DNA of 64,000 nt from Cenococcum geophilum 1.58 (Eukaryota > Ascomycota > Dothideomycetes > Gloniales > Gloniaceae). This document shows positions 20,565 through 33,225 of this stretch, piece by piece (within the stretch, counting starts at the first letter, position 1; every line of letters begins with the position of its first letter). The translations under genes and the position numbers were made by a program. The stretch is taken from assembly GCA_001692895.1 (NCBI GenBank), contig KV748243.1, forward strand, positions 875,248-939,247. Reading direction: 5' to 3'. Under the pieces are notes generated by a model. The model was not told where the DNA came from. It saw nothing but the letters and a program-made list of their open reading frames with translations, and did not search any database.

Positions 20565-22847
20565 TCAGCCTTCCCCTAGAACCCTCGTCCAATCAAACTT
20601 CCTCCAGCGCTTCCTAAACCCACCCACCCTTCTATCTCCTCTATGCCATCGTCCCTGCCTTTTCACAACATTAACCTCAACATCTAGCATCCCCCCAAGC
20701 ACCTCCCTTGCAAAAAGATCTCCCCTAGGCCACCGATTGGCATCTTCAACCACATGTCCCAACCCTCCATCGAGCTCGAACCAAACGTGGAAATACGGCA
20801 TTTCCTTCGCAAGGGTACGGCGAAATGCTAATTTGCCAAGCCCATCACGAGATGCTTTAAGCGTATCCATGAGCTTTTTATGCTGCGTCCATTCCTCATC
20901 TGCTGCGAGGATGGCTTCACGAAAGAAGGCCGGCGCAGTCTCCCCCAGCTCGTAAGGGACCGGGACGGCCATCATAGCCGCATGAGGTTTCCGCTGTGGC
21001 GTAGCTGCGTTTTCGTAGAAGATAACGTCGCGACCTTGATCATGGTACATCCTCGTCAGACACTTCATAAAATTTCGAATCTCTTCCCACTCATCATCAT
21101 CGCATTCGAGGAGGTTCGTACGATGCTGGATAGGCACGATGACGGCTCCGCCTTCACTAATTTCAGGTTCGGTGGGAAGACTAAGGAAGACACGAGTCGC
21201 GAGTGAGACGATAGGAGCCACGGGAGGCTGACCCTTGTCTTCATGGTGGCAGAGAGGGCAGGCGTCGAGGATGCGAGTTGTTTTCTGGAAATCAGAAATT
21301 GCGGTATTGCGGAGGTTTATTTCCGACTTTTGCACACGAGACGCGAGCTTATTAGCATTTTCGTCCATATAGTCGAGATCATTCTGTATATCACCAGTTA
21401 GCTTGTGTCTAAAGTGGAAAGTCTTCGCAAAAGACGACACCAGAGAAGGATAGGGAGCTTACATCGAATTTAGCGTCCTTCGCAATACGCTCGGCCAGGA
21501 GAAGACCTTCCCCGCCAGCTTGACCTTTTGTTCGTCTTTCATGTCTGACCATGTCTTCAATACTCATGTCTTCATTCTCGACCACCTGGCCTCTCTCCTT
21601 TCCTCTCTTGTTTTCGACAGCCTTGACTTCACCTTTTCGACCACCAGCCAACATTCGATTCTCCATTGCTCCCAAAACAACAATATCAGGCTCTCTACGA
21701 TTCGCAGCATCAGCTATAGCCAGGTTGTATTGGGCTTCAAGCTCCGCAGCATTAGCTGCCCCTCTCAGCTTCGCCTTCATCATCTGTGCTTTCAGCTTGT
21801 TCAGCGCAGTTTGATCAAGCGGGATTGTCTTTGTCGTTGGATTAGGGTCCTCCACCACTTTCCCTTGAGGTAGTTCTCTTCCTTCCTCCTTGTGTGGTAT
21901 TGACATCCTCCTAATTCCCTGATCGAGCTTCCGCTCGTTGTACAACTCCCCACTGGGCCTCTCTTTCCCGACATAGTCCTTCCCATACATTTTCCTACGA
22001 TCGATTTCGATCTCCTCTTCCCTAGCACCGTCGAAGTCCCGCAAGTTACCATACCGCTCTAGTGCTATATCTTCGACGGGTCGCCCAGTCTCCTCTGCCT
22101 GTCTGTACACGGCCTTTAGCTTCGTCATCCGCCATTGAGAGCCAGCGTCACCGAACGTATAGTCGACTTCATGCTGGGCCGGTTCATCCGGACCGCCTAG
22201 AGCTCCCTCTTCCTTATCGCTATCCGCATGGAGACCACGCAAGTGTTGGTTTAGCTCATTCTTATGAACCTTGAGCTGGTAATCGTTCTGCGTTGCTCTC
22301 CTAGAAGACGCAGACTCCGGCGCCTTCCGCGTTCGCTGTACGTAGTCCACATCTAACGAAGAGGGTGCTTCCATCCACGAATCGCGCTTCAGGTCCGCAT
22401 TGGCAGCATCTGCGAGCCTTGTATCCAGAATATCTTCTGAGGGCGGTGCTACCTCATTCTCCACCCAATCATCCTCTTTATTTTCCGCAGAGGCAGGCGT
22501 CCTAGAACGGCTGCGTCTCTCCTTTCGCTTTCGCCTTGAGCGCTCTTCCGAATCTTCATCTCGGTGGTGGCGTGATCGCTTGTGTCTATGCCGCGATTCA
22601 GATTCTTCGCCGTCCTTCGAGCTATGGTGTCTGTGGTGATGTCTTCGCTCCTTGCCCTAAAAGAAGTGTTAACGCAATTTCAGAAGCAGTGGAAGCTATT
22701 CCTGCCCCTTGGGGCGATGTAAACGAAAGCTCGGCGTACCTTGGAGCGGTGATGATCTCTATCGCGACTCCGGCTTCGATCGCGCTTCTTGTGCGATTCT
22801 TTTGCCTTACTTTCTGCCAGCTCCCTCTCAAAGTCCTCGAGACCCAT
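20565..22847 (-). CDS. CWF19-like splicing factor (CwfJ family)
   Basis: Exons 22847-22740, 22656-21463 and 21383-20565 give 706 residues. The N-terminus is an Arg/Ser/His-rich domain of the splicing-factor type. A charged helical middle region contains MSIEDMVRHERRTKG. From about residue 460 the conserved C-terminal modules begin. CwfJ C-terminal domain 1 has Cys/His pairs (CPLCHHE), a HIT-like fold and VPIQHRTN...YENAATPQRKPHAAMMAVPVP; domain 2 follows (about 595-700; WFELDGGLGHVVED...RWPRGDLFAREVLGGML). Family members act late in the spliceosome cycle, around lariat debranching. The last joint FD|NDLDYMDENANKLA matches the family. It is divergent from GPN1 with 292 bp between starts. Confidence 0.92.
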
Positions 22848-23139
22848 TTTTGAGTAAGGGATATGGAAGTCGTGGATAGGTCAAGCTTGAAAGCTCGGGG
22901 GTTGATGGAACAAAGCTGAAGCGAGCCGGAACTATTTTGACATCACTCGCCGAAGAAATTTGGTCAACACCACGTCTTTCTCTACAACCCGTCCAACATC
23001 GGACGTTTCTCCTTCTATACAGGCCAAACCGCTAGACACTATCTTTCATTTACCATAACACACCCTATAACAAGTCAAAACTCAGGGATTCCAACAGCTA
23101 AGACCGCTGTCCACAAAGCAAAGCCCCTCACATCCCACC
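22848..23139. promoter_or_regulatory. Shared divergent promoter region, CWF19-like / GPN1
   Basis: 292 bp separate the two ATGs. The GPN1 side ends in a good start context (cccaccATGG). Confidence 0.5.
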
Positions 23140-24417
23140 ATGGCCGACCCCACCACCTCGCCCGTCGCCATCGTCTGCGTAGGCATGGCCGGGTCGGGCA
23201 AAACAACCTTCATGCAGCGCATCAACTCGTACCTATACTCGCAAAATCAGATCCCCTACGTAATCAACCTAGACCCCGCGGTGCGCAGCGTACCCTTCGA
23301 CAGCAACATCGACATCCGCGACAGCGTCAACTACAAAGAAGTAATGAAGCAGTACAACCTAGGTCCTAACGGCGGCATCCTCACCTCTCTGAACCTATTC
23401 GCCACGAAAATCGACCAGATCCTCGCCCTGCTAGAAAAGCGAACCGCCCCACCGCCGCCACCGCCGCCCGCCGCCGCCGCCGCACCAGCAGCAGCGCCCA
23501 CGACCGCACCGGCGCCCGCGCTGCAGAAGCCCATCGAGCACATTCTGGTCGACACGCCGGGCCAGATCGAGGTGTTCGTGTGGAGCGCGAGCGGCGACAT
23601 TCTGCTCAACTCGCTCGCGTCGAGCTTCCCCACCGTCATCGCCTACATCATCGACACGCCGCGCACGACCTCCACCAGCACCTTCATGTCAAACATGCTG
23701 TATGCGTGCAGCATTCTCTACAAGACCAAGCTACCCATGATCCTGGTGTTCAACAAGACGGACGCGCAGGATGCCGAGTTTGCAAAGGAGTGGATGACGG
23801 ATTTCGAGGCGTTCCAGGAGGCGCTACGGAAAGAGGAGGAGGGCGGCAGCTTTGGGGGCGTGGAGGGAGGGGATAGCACATTAGGAGGTGGGAGTGGGTA
23901 TTTGGGCAGCCTGCTGAACAGCATGAGTCTAGTGCTGGAAGAGTTTTATAGACATCTCAGTGTGGTGGGAGTTAGTGCGATGACGGGAGATGGTGTGGAG
24001 GAATTCTTCAAGAGCGTGCAGGACAAAAAGGAGGAGTTCATAAGGGACTATCAGCCTGAGCTTGAGAGACGGCGGAAGCAGCGGGAGAAGGGTAAGGCGG
24101 AACGGAGGGAGAAGGAGTTGGGGAGGTTGTTGAAGGACATGAATGTCTCGGGATCTCAGAAGGGGAAGGAGAAGAAGGGAGCCACGAAGGATGAGCCTGA
24201 GACAGTCAGTGATGCTGAGGAAATGGAAGAAGAGGATCAGGAAGGGATGGTGCTTGACGATGACGAAGATGACGACGACGACGACGACGAGGACATGGAG
24301 AGCGGCCTCGAGCAGCGATATCAGCAGGCATTAAAGGATAATCGCGGTGGCGAGGGAGGACCTTCAGGAGATGATTTCAGCTTTGCAAGATATATGCACA
24401 AGGCTAACCTTGGTTGA
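23140..24417 (+). CDS. GPN1: GPN-loop GTPase 1 (XAB1 / Npa3 family)
   Basis: An intronless frame of 425 residues. The P-loop is GMAGSGKTT (15-23), the defining Gly-Pro-Asn loop is at 75-77 ([14 protein letters not shown]), the G3 motif is DTPGQ (138-142), and the guanine-specificity motif is NKTD (205-208). GPN GTPases help assemble RNA polymerase II and bring it into the nucleus, and yeast Npa3 is the counterpart. A Pro/Ala-rich insert (residues about 103-127) sits in the G domain between the GPN loop and G3, which is unusual. The C-terminal tail is highly charged with an Asp run. The insert is in frame and keeps the flanking motifs intact, so the protein should be functional. Confidence 0.96.
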   Translation: MADPTTSPVAIVCVGMAGSGKTTFMQRINSYLYSQNQIPYVINLDPAVRSVPFDSNIDIRDSVNYKEVMKQYNLGPNGGILTSLNLFATKIDQILALLEKRTAPPPPPPPAAAAAPAAAPTTAPAPALQKPIEHILVDTPGQIEVFVWSASGDILLNSLASSFPTVIAYIIDTPRTTSTSTFMSNMLYACSILYKTKLPMILVFNKTDAQDAEFAKEWMTDFEAFQEALRKEEEGGSFGGVEGGDSTLGGGSGYLGSLLNSMSLVLEEFYRHLSVVGVSAMTGDGVEEFFKSVQDKKEEFIRDYQPELERRRKQREKGKAERREKELGRLLKDMNVSGSQKGKEKKGATKDEPETVSDAEEMEEEDQEGMVLDDDEDDDDDDDEDMESGLEQRYQQALKDNRGGEGGPSGDDFSFARYMHKANLG

Positions 24418-27400
24418 AGAACGGCAAATATGAAGAATACGAAAACGGGAACCCAAACTAGTCCACAGAGCATTTTCTCCGTTTGACAAGAGGGGCAGAA
24501 TTAAATTTTACAGACGTTGGGCAAAGGAGGACCGCATCCCGGGTCGCAGCATAGACGTGGTGACTCTCAGAACATCCTGGGGGCCGTTTGCTTGAAGCAA
24601 GAGAGGTCATGGTTATTGACTTCTTCGAATGTCTTGCATTGCAGCTTCGTGTGTATACCATGAAATAACAGAAATAGGGGAAGCGTTTTCCGATGGTCAA
24701 ACGAACGCCTCTGCCATGGGAATGAACCGCTGTGGAGTCAGGTCTCCGCACGCAGAGTGGAGACCTCACGGGAGGTTCCAGTCCGGACGACCAGGTCTAG
24801 ATAACGAATCAAACCCGGGCACGGGAAACCTAATGGTCCAGATTTGTTTCGTGTTGTTTTGCATTCAAATTTGGTTTTGTGTCGTTTCTCCTCCCAAGTT
24901 TCTTATTCCCTTCCTCTGTTCCTCAAACAACTGCTAGTTCAGGACATGGACAGGCCAAATCCATCATAGAGACGCTTTCATGCCATCTCACTCACAAACT
25001 CTGCGCAGCGCGGGTGGCTTGCTGAAGGCTTGTTTCAGCTGTAGGTCGTGAGCTCTGTACCTTCGTCGCCGTAGTTTCCTTGCACAGTACACGCATCGCC
25101 CTTACAGTTGCAGCTGCGGTTGCAGTTGCAGTTGCAGTCTCGATCACAATCACATGCTATTTTACCCGTTTCTTGCTTCCTTTGCTGTGCGTGTGTTTTG
25201 AAGTTCTAGTCTCCCGGAGAAACCGCAACTGTCAGACGTTACATTCGCCGCCGCATTCGTCGCTCCGCGGAACGGCATAGCTTCGGTGTGACGGGCTGAG
25301 CTAGGAAAAGCTGAGACGAGCGTGATATCGTAAGAAGAATAAAAACCTACCGCAGCATCCTTGCCCTCACGTACAGACCGCCGACATACTTGGGCTAGAA
25401 AGGAAAGCGTCTCCGCCACTGCAGATCGTCCTTACTTCAAGAATTATGTAAGTTAGCAGGGTCTGCATCCGATGAATTGTTCATACAGACAAGCCCGCCA
25501 AGCATGTAACCGCTTGAGATCCCCGCCTTCCAACAGTCCAGTGGTGGTCCCTCATGGCTCTGAAACCAGCAAGCGTCCCCAATATTCCCCCGATCGCCGG
25601 ACGCACCCCCCGGGATGCAAGCAAGCCTATTTCAAGATCTGGGGGCAGATAAACGACAAGTCGCTCAGCAAGCACGTCCCCGCACAAAACGCCCTGGTCA
25701 CAAACCAGGGTCCTGAAACCTTGTGCAGCGAGGTGGCGCTGCGGACTGCGTGGCCGTTGCGTTACAGGCGCAACTGTGCAGGGCACGTCTGATCGGCCTG
25801 GAGCAGAGGTGCTGGGGTGGATTCGAGCGGGCCTATAGGCGGAGAGTAGAGTACTGGGGCTTGCCGTGTCCTAGATTTTTTTTCTCTCCTAGCGATTTTT
25901 CATGCTAACGAGACGCCATTTTCAGCTTGGGCGAGGATAAGGCGTTTCAGGGAAGGCAGGCAAGACAAAGAAGGCAGGTAAGGCGGGGTGCTGTGCGGTG
26001 TTGCTAGGTTCTAGATTCGTCTCGTGAAGGTCGCCATACTCGCCATGCATGAATTGCAAGGGAGCAAGCTCCCAACATTGGAGATGTGCAATGAGCAGTC
26101 TAGCGCGGCAGCGGTGGTGTTTGCGCCAGCTGCACTGGCCTTATGTATGTCCCCTTACATATATGCAGCTGGCGGCGAGCGACGTGCTAGGGATTGCTGT
26201 GGAGCTCTCACTCGAGCTACCGTGCCGCACGAGCGGTCAGTTCTACTAGTTAGTTAGTAGTTGTAAAGGCAGTTGTAAAAGCAAAGCTGCAGCGTCCTTC
26301 TATCAGATAATCCGACAAATTATTTTAATCAAACACCCACAAATGGCTTCTCCGTGCAAGTCCGCAGCCAAGCTAGGGACGGTCGAAAGAAAACAGGCTG
26401 GCCTGTCCCCAATCTACAATATCCTTCTGCACGTTCTATTCCCGGGGCCAAATAAAGCTACCAGAAGCTCGCTTGGCCGCTTCTTCTGCGCCAAACTGCC
26501 GTTTTGAGGTGTTCTACGTTCCCGCCAATACAGCCCAGACCCCTCTGCGGCCTCGTCCCGCAAAACCGCAGCGAATCAGCACGTCGCGGCCTCGACTCCT
26601 CCCGTCGGACAGACCTCCTGGCTCGCCCAACAGGGCTCCCGCATGCAGGGTCCCTCACCCGCTTGGCCAGAGGCGAGACATGCAAGTCAGAAGCAAAGCA
26701 GGCGAGCAGGCAGGAATATGCACGCCAGAGATGGCCGCGTGGATGCGGGGCTGCTTGCAGTGGCCGGGGAAGAGAAAGGGTAGACGGCGAAGGCCCAGTG
26801 TTGCGCGTGCGCCGTTGCGCGGCCGCTATGTCCGGGATGGGATTCGTGGGATTGGGCAAGTGTGGTGTTGGGGTGTTTGGCTGGACAAGGCGTTGAGACT
26901 ACGGCTGGGAAATGAGGGATTGAAGCAGGACATGACGGGCTGGAATGCAGTGCTGGGTGGTAGTTAGTGGTGAAGGAGCATGTTTGTGGTGGGAGAAGCA
27001 CGGCTGCTTGGTGGCAAAACTTGGCGGCTCGGGAATGCAGTGAAAAACAGAGCGTGTTCATGATTTCGTCATAGATCACAAGAGACGGGACGTTGAGAGA
27101 ATAGGGGTTTGCAGATCAATAACTTCGAAGCGGCCTGGACCATTCTGGTCTTTTCGATCATTCGAAGACTACGACCTAAACGCGAGGAGTGCAACAGTAA
27201 CCTCACGTTTCCTCTAGGTTACTTTGTCAAATTTCTCCTACTCTTCCTCAAGCCCTTTTACGAGAACCGAAAGCAAGTGCAGAGCGTATGCGCCTTCAAC
27301 AAAAGGGCGGGGTATCCATGTTGCTCATAATCCCATCCATCATCTCCTAATCCCTTGATGCAGCCACCCCGAGTAATTCAAACCAATCACACTGAAACGC

Positions 27401-27892
27401 CCAGCGCAGAAGTTGGAGAATCCAGAATAGTTTGCCGACGGACAAAGTAAAACCAGTCCAACTTCGTTCGCCAGCTCGGATGAGAATAAAGAGGCGTGTA
27501 AATCGCGTAGGACCGTCGTGGCAACCCCGAAAAAGAAAAAAGAGTAACCCACAAATACAATGGTTGAAGAGATTTCCGCCCTTGTTGCATGCTGTGACTT
27601 AAACCTCCCGTAAGATAAAAAAAAAACGCCGTTCCCCCATTGTAGCCATGACGGCATGCGTCTATTGCGTGCTTACGGCCGTTTGTTTCGTAAAATAAAT
27701 AGGAAAACAAAATAGAGGAAAATCGTGGCCAAGGAACGCCCGCCACCCCAAAATCGACTTTTGCAGCAAAAATCTGAGGGGACAGTTGTGTAGCTTGTGA
27801 GAAGGAAATCCCGCTTGGGGAATTAATAGACGGAGAAGAGTCCGCGTACCAATTACGCAAGACGTTTAATACCTGTTGAGAAAATTGTCTGA
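24418..27892. other. Long intergenic stretch with a GTTGCA microsatellite; no supported gene
   Basis: About 3.5 kb with many short frames on both strands, none with a recognised family or splice pattern. A hexanucleotide run of gttgca units lies at about 25103-25140. A minus-strand frame at 25481-25786 is the cleanest of the short ones but I could not relate it to anything. The part near 27340-27890 is the 3' flank of the zinc-finger gene. Confidence 0.45.
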
Positions 27893-28855
27893 CTACGTCT
27901 CGAATTTACGTTTCTCGCCGCTCGCGGCGATTGCTAGAGCATCGAGACCGTACGCAGAACCGGCCAGACGGTAGTGCTGGCTGACTGCATATTGCGTCGG
28001 GTCGGGGTAAGGTGATCGGTGGGAGTACTCTTGGGAGAAGTTGTCCACTGGCTGAACAGCCGGGGCCATTCCGTAGCTCGACGCTGGGCTGAGTGGGAAA
28101 TTCGGGTCCATTAATGTAGAGGAGAGTGAGGGCATTGTTGACTGGAGGGGGATGGGTTTAGGCCGCTTGAGCGGCTGCGGCTGCTTAAGCTTTTTGGCCC
28201 GATCTTCGGTGCCTTTTGCTGCATTTCGGCCGCTCTGATGGGTTCTTCGATGCTGCTCCATATTATCCTTGCGTGTGAATGCCTTGTTGCACTCTGGACA
28301 GAACGCGTCCTTCTTCCCAGTGTGCTTCTTTGCATGCCGCGCAGCGTGGCCAGATGTGGTGAAATAGTCACTGCAGTTGTACTGCTTAGCCACGGGACAT
28401 GGGTAGCTGTTCTTTTTCGATCTTTGGTTGGCGGGCGGTGCAGTTCGGCTTTCTAAGGTTTGTGGTCTGAAGTAAGCAGCCTGAGACGCAGAGGTGTGAT
28501 AAGGCAGGGGGCCGGCGTTCGGCGGCACAGGCGAGTAGGCTGAGCTGGGCTCCTTCTGAGGCGGAAAGAAGGCGGAGCGCGAGGAGAAAACGGGCGACGC
28601 CATGTGTTGGGATGGCGGCAGACCCTCAAAGCTGAAATCTGGGGTAGTGGGCGAAGGGGTCTGCATGGCGGCAGAGTCTGAAGAGTCACTGCGGACTAGC
28701 TGGGGCGTCTGCGGGGATCCGACAGGCGAAGAGGCGTAACTGGAGGTTCGTGAACGCAAAGATGGGGGTATCGAAGGCAGTCGGACAGCGTTGGGCGCCT
28801 CCTCGTTCTCATTTAGCAATGAAATTCGACGGCCGGAAGAGTTCTTGCCGTCCAT
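27893..28855 (-). CDS. C2H2 zinc-finger transcription factor-like protein
   Basis: An intronless frame of 320 residues. Residues 1-150 are Ser/Pro-rich and disordered. Two zinc fingers follow: an atypical first finger with widely spaced cysteines (C153, C161) and H170/H174, and a classical second finger C186-x2-C189-x12-H202-x3-H206 containing the AFTRKDNMEQHRRTH helix. A basic stretch (KKLKQPQPLKRPKP) that may be a nuclear signal comes next, then a Tyr/Pro/Ser-rich tail. It probably binds DNA in the nucleus; target genes cannot be deduced. Several fungal regulators share the TRKDNMxQH helix, so I give no symbol. The start is the first Met of the frame and precedes a typical Ser-rich N-terminus. 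Confidence 0.85.
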   Translation of the reverse strand: MDGKNSSGRRISLLNENEEAPNAVRLPSIPPSLRSRTSSYASSPVGSPQTPQLVRSDSSDSAAMQTPSPTTPDFSFEGLPPSQHMASPVFSSRSAFFPPQKEPSSAYSPVPPNAGPLPYHTSASQAAYFRPQTLESRTAPPANQRSKKNSYPCPVAKQYNCSDYFTTSGHAARHAKKHTGKKDAFCPECNKAFTRKDNMEQHRRTHQSGRNAAKGTEDRAKKLKQPQPLKRPKPIPLQSTMPSLSSTLMDPNFPLSPASSYGMAPAVQPVDNFSQEYSHRSPYPDPTQYAVSQHYRLAGSAYGLDALAIAASGEKRKFET

Positions 28856-31299
28856 GGTTCTTGGTGGTACGAATCAAAACGAGCGCCAATCAGTGGAATC
28901 TGGCGCGAGGAGAGTTGGCGCGGTGTTGGTGTGTGGATACAATGTAATACTCTCTCAAGCAATGCAACGGCCCAGCACGGGTTGAGGGCGTGGTGAGGGC
29001 GTGGTGGGGTATGCAAGAGGGCTGAAGGCGACGCTCTTGTAGGCGGCGCGGAAGGGAGGGGCGACGGAGGGAGCAGATGACAGCTCTGAGAGGAGATGAG
29101 GGCAAGTTACGCCAGTGGAGTGTAATGGTGATGGGGAAGTGCTTTGGGCAAGCGGGTGGTCGAGGTCATAAAAGGCGCTGAGGTTTGGTGGACTTGCTGG
29201 CGGCGGGACATGATGGAAGCTTTATGACTAGGTGGGCTGGGCAGGGACAAGGAGCTGGCAGTTTGACCAGCAGCAGGGTTAGGGACCAGGTAGCAGATGC
29301 GAAATGCGAAATTCCATCCTGCGCGTCCGCCCTAAAATCGCATGCCATGCGCCCCCGGACATCGCTAGCGTTAGTTGCTCCAATATCGCCTCGGGTGGGC
29401 TTGATGGAGGCTTGATGGGCTTGGACAGGCCTGGACAGGCTTGGTTGGCTTTGTCTTGGCCTGCCTGCCTGCCTGCCTTCCTGCCCGCCTGCCTGCCACC
29501 TGCCCCGAGTTGCACGTCAAGCCACCGGTGGCGCCAGAGCACGATCGTCGTGCCTAGCCCTCTCAGGCAAAGAGAGGAGCCCGCCTGGCACCAAGTTAGG
29601 GAGCAAAGCAAACCGATGCGCGCCTTCATCTGCGAGTTAACCCGGACCCTCGGAGCGTCTCTCCGGCCCAGTCATCGAGATCCAGCTTACAGAGTGCTGT
29701 TCGCGCCGTGAATAGAAACGTCAATGTTGCATCGATACTTCAAGGTGTTGATGAAAATTAAGCCTTTTTCTTCCTCGGACCTGCCCACCCCCTTCCATGC
29801 CAAACGTTAGCAATCGGTGGGCAGTGGGTAAATCCGACGACGCTAGCTAAGTGCATCGATCGATCGATCGATCACAATCCTCACTCAGGCAATCTTGCGA
29901 CCTCCGATCTTTTGCACCTGCCCTTTGGCTGTCCCCTCTGAAAAGCTCACGCGCACAGATTCCCGCTTCGTTTGCAACTAGTGATAGACAAGATACGGGA
30001 ACGGCACAAGAAAGTGCAAAGGACGACTATCACCACTACGCACGACACTCATACCCCGTTATGTTTGCACCACAAAACAGGCTCTTGCACCAGCTCTCAC
30101 AGCAGCAGTAAGACTTGGTGCTGCTAGGACCCCATTCAATAATCTCAAAACATCAAGCTCTTCGCGCAGCACTAGAGGCTTGAGGATGTTTCTCGAAAAA
30201 TACATGATTATCGAGCGGTGCTACGGCTGCAGGCACGTCAGGGTCCCGTTGGCTGTTGGCCTTGCTGGTGCCTCCCAAGCTGGTCGGCGCTTTGACTTTA
30301 CCGGGCATGTTGGGCTGAGTGAGCTCCAGGGTGGCTCCCCAGGGATGCGAAAGAGAGTGAGCGACATCCGACTGCGGCACAACGTTGACACAGCGTTGAT
30401 GTAATGCCGCGAGCCCTGCAGGGCACCAACAGCAAGGGTCTAGCCGCGCAGCTAACCGTGGTGGTCTAGCGTTGGGCCCACGCCCATAACATCCTATAGG
30501 TCTAACGCTGTGGAAATCTAGATCCCCCCGCCAAATTCCCGATCACTTCTCAGAATCAAACGCTCCGCAGCGTCACAGCCCGGGCCCTTCCCACGAGCCA
30601 CACTAGCACCTCAGCACAACCCTCTGCTCCGTCGCGTTTCCATTTTAACAAGCTCGCAACAAGGTCTCTTCCCACTTTCTACCTTTTCCACCTTCCATCT
30701 TTCGATACATTTCCATCCTCGGCCACCGAAAGATCTCTCATCGTGACCGCAATTCCTGGGATCTGCGCTCCCGCAGCCCGTCTTGTTAAGGGGAAATTGA
30801 TGAGATCGAAAGTGACTTAGTAAATTGTTGTTTGCGTGTACTGCCTGCCAGCCTCCAGCGCGTGCCACTCCTCCGACACCAGTAATTAGTCTGCAGCACA
30901 AAACCAGCCTTCAGCTCCCGATATTTTGCTTTAGAGAGTGTCAAAGCGTTTCATGCAGGGCATGTCCGCATGGCCGTCCCTATAGCCGTCTATTTGATAC
31001 TTTCGGGTGGCTGTGGGTGAGCCCTCAATGACGTGAGTGGTCCTCCTATCAAGTGCTTGGGGGTTTCCACCGAGATTGTAGCTGCACATTTCCTAATCGA
31101 GCACTCAACGAGAGCCGGTGTCATGTCCCGAGGCTCTTCCCGCCCTTTCACTAGTGCACTAACGAACCAGGATACATTCCAGATTCTCGACCGGCCCACT
31201 GCTTGGATAATCGACTGGTTCCCCTTGAGTCGTGTTTGCCGTCATCGACTCGGACTCAAGTTTTCTCCACCAGAAACCTGAAATTTCTCAGGAGGTTTT
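28856..31299. other. Intergenic with simple repeats; no supported gene
   Basis: This includes the zinc-finger gene's promoter. A tetranucleotide gcct-type repeat is at about 29456-29505 and a cgat run at about 29855-29875. Short frames on both strands are not recognised. Confidence 0.45.
29456..29505. repeat. GCCT tetranucleotide microsatellite
   Basis: Imperfect run of gcct units with cttcct and cccgcct interruptions. Confidence 0.8.
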
Positions 31300-32700
31300 T
31301 GTCGGGGGTTTTCTGACAGCTCATCATTACTCTATCGCGTATTTATCTGCAGGACCGAACTCGGCACGTGGGTTCGCTTTGGTGCAGCCCTGGATCTTGC
31401 GCATAAGCAGGATAACACGCGGCAGGGCGCGACGAAACACCTCCAATCTGAAGTCACCACGCGTTTTACGACAGCGACTCATGATCTCCATCAACATCAC
31501 TCCGAGGATGTCGTACTTTGAGGCATTATTTTCTAAATCCTTTTGAAGTGGATTAATTTGCCTCACTGTTGCTGCATGATTCGGAGGATAACTCGTACTT
31601 GTTTTCGCTATACTATATCTGGTAATAAACCGCCATTTGGGTGCAACTATATTTTTCCCTATTAGGGCTAGTACACAAAATTGGATCCATCAAAGTCCAC
31701 AAGTACAATATATTTGGACCTTGGGCTACGTATTGATGCTCAGAAATGCATTCTCAGACGAGGTGACCCCTATATGCAATATACGGTCGTCGTAGATCCC
31801 ATCGAGACCCTTTCCTCGCTTCGTCCTACCAGTCCTAGAGGCGCTTCGTCTGGGAGACACCCTGAGTGATTTTGAGAGGATTACAGAATCCTTCCGCTGC
31901 AATGTGTCAGCCTAGAAGAGCCTTATCACACAGGTTATTCTGCAGGGTATCAACACTGCAGAGCAACTTCCAGCACAACCTTCTACCTTATCTTGCATGC
32001 GAAGCCACCAGGTTAGTAAGTCCAGCAAGTCTAGACCCTTTGATGCGAACATCCTGTAAGAAGTTAGCTCACAGCCTGCTCGCTTGGGTGCATTCAAGCC
32101 CCTCTATCAACCATACCACTGCATACCCCTCCAGATCGGCAATGCGTCTGCGCAGGCGATCTAATTATAGGGTCTCCCGATGCGGTTCCTTCACCTTACT
32201 CTCTTAATCACGTGCCCCATCACCAAAATCAAGATGAAGCTCTACGATTGCATGNAATCAACCAAATCCATCAAATAAACGCAGTCATAGAGCCTGATCT
32301 ACCCGATAAAGTTATTATTACCTCCATGTGAAATACAAAGCTGAACCTTCGCGATAAACGTCCGTATACACGACTTTTCTCGTATCTGATTTTCGGATTT
32401 GGGCTCATCACCTTATAGATCCGTGCGATCCTACTGGTGGCAGAAAACTTGGCTCGTGCAACTCATGTTAGCCGAGGATTCGACAGGGATACTTGCCATA
32501 ATAACTCACCACTAGCTCTTTTGGTTCTATGTCTTCATTGGTCAAGGCAAAGGCATTTAGTGCAATAAGGACGTGTTCGGGATTCATTTCATGCCCAAAG
32601 CAAGCTCCGACTTGCATGTAATCTTTACTAACACTGACCTAATCTCAATTCATACTGCTCTTAGTTGCTCACTTAGAGCAACTCACATACAAAATCTTTC
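31300..32700 (-). pseudogene. Possible decayed gene of unknown family
   Basis: On the minus strand, pieces of one reading frame from about 32190 to 31690 look protein-like (RRRIADLEGYAVVWLIEGLE, NFLQDVRIKGSRLAGLTNLV) but contain scattered stops. An open piece at 31566-31327 (KYDILGVMLMEIMSRC) lies downstream in another frame. This suggests an old gene losing function at the edge of the transposon island. I could not identify the family. It could also be coincidence. Confidence 0.25.
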
Positions 32701-32848
32701 GAGCTTTACGTGAAGCGTATGCTTACCACGGCTGTATGCCCGCACCCCCGGGGAATCGCGGAAGCCACTCCAGCTTGGAGAGCTACCCCAGCCATGCTTC
32801 TTTGATGCTTTTGCGATGCATTGACCAACAGCTCTCCACTAACTTGTA

Positions 32849-33225
32849 CTGTGGTGTTAAGGGTAAGTTTTGGGCCAAGCCGCTAAATACGCTAAAGCGC
32901 TATGTTATTTATTAAATAGTGTTTAAATTACCTAATCTACATCTATTTTATATGGTCTCTTTCTGCAGTAATTATATTTAGACAGTGTTAATGTATTAAA
33001 TTAATTAACTCGTTAAGCTGTTTATCCCTTGACACGGCAATTTGGGTCCTCATGTTATCGATAAGAATCGACCAATCGGAAAATCTGGGTTAATATAAAT
33101 ATCCAATTGAATCCAATCATCAATATAAGCGAACTTGGCAAAGGACCCTGCCGTGTCAAGGGATAGCATACGCCACGAAAGGTAAGACTAGCGGCTTGGC
33201 CCAAAACTTACCCTTGACACCACAG
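32849..33225. mobile_element. 377-bp MITE with 37-bp inverted repeats, TA target
   Basis: Inverted repeats at 32849-32885 and 33189-33225 match at 36 of 37 positions and begin ctgtggtgttaagggtaag. TA dinucleotides flank both sides (32847-32848 and 33226-33227). A TA duplication is the habit of Tc1/mariner-type elements, so it is probably a non-autonomous member of such a family. It contains a second element nested at 33025-33163. No coding capacity. Confidence 0.8.
33025..33163. mobile_element. Nested 139-bp MITE, TA target
   Basis: Inverted repeats tcccttgacacggca (33025-33039) and their complement (33149-33163) are flanked by TA on both sides. It lies wholly inside the 377-bp MITE. Its left subterminal sequence, including the palindrome ttatcgataa at 33055-33064, is also found next to the left end of the PiggyBac-like element at 36511 (palindrome at 36540-36549). 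The two probably belong to related families. Confidence 0.75.

Noticed and set aside
24760..24800. Possible tRNA, because of a ggttccagtcc stretch resembling a T arm
   Set aside because: The invariant G of the B box is replaced by C, and I could not form an acceptor stem or D arm around it.
26458..26967. Overlapping 130-165 codon frames on both strands
   Set aside because: Compositionally biased, mutually overlapping in three frames, with no recognisable family or intron signals.
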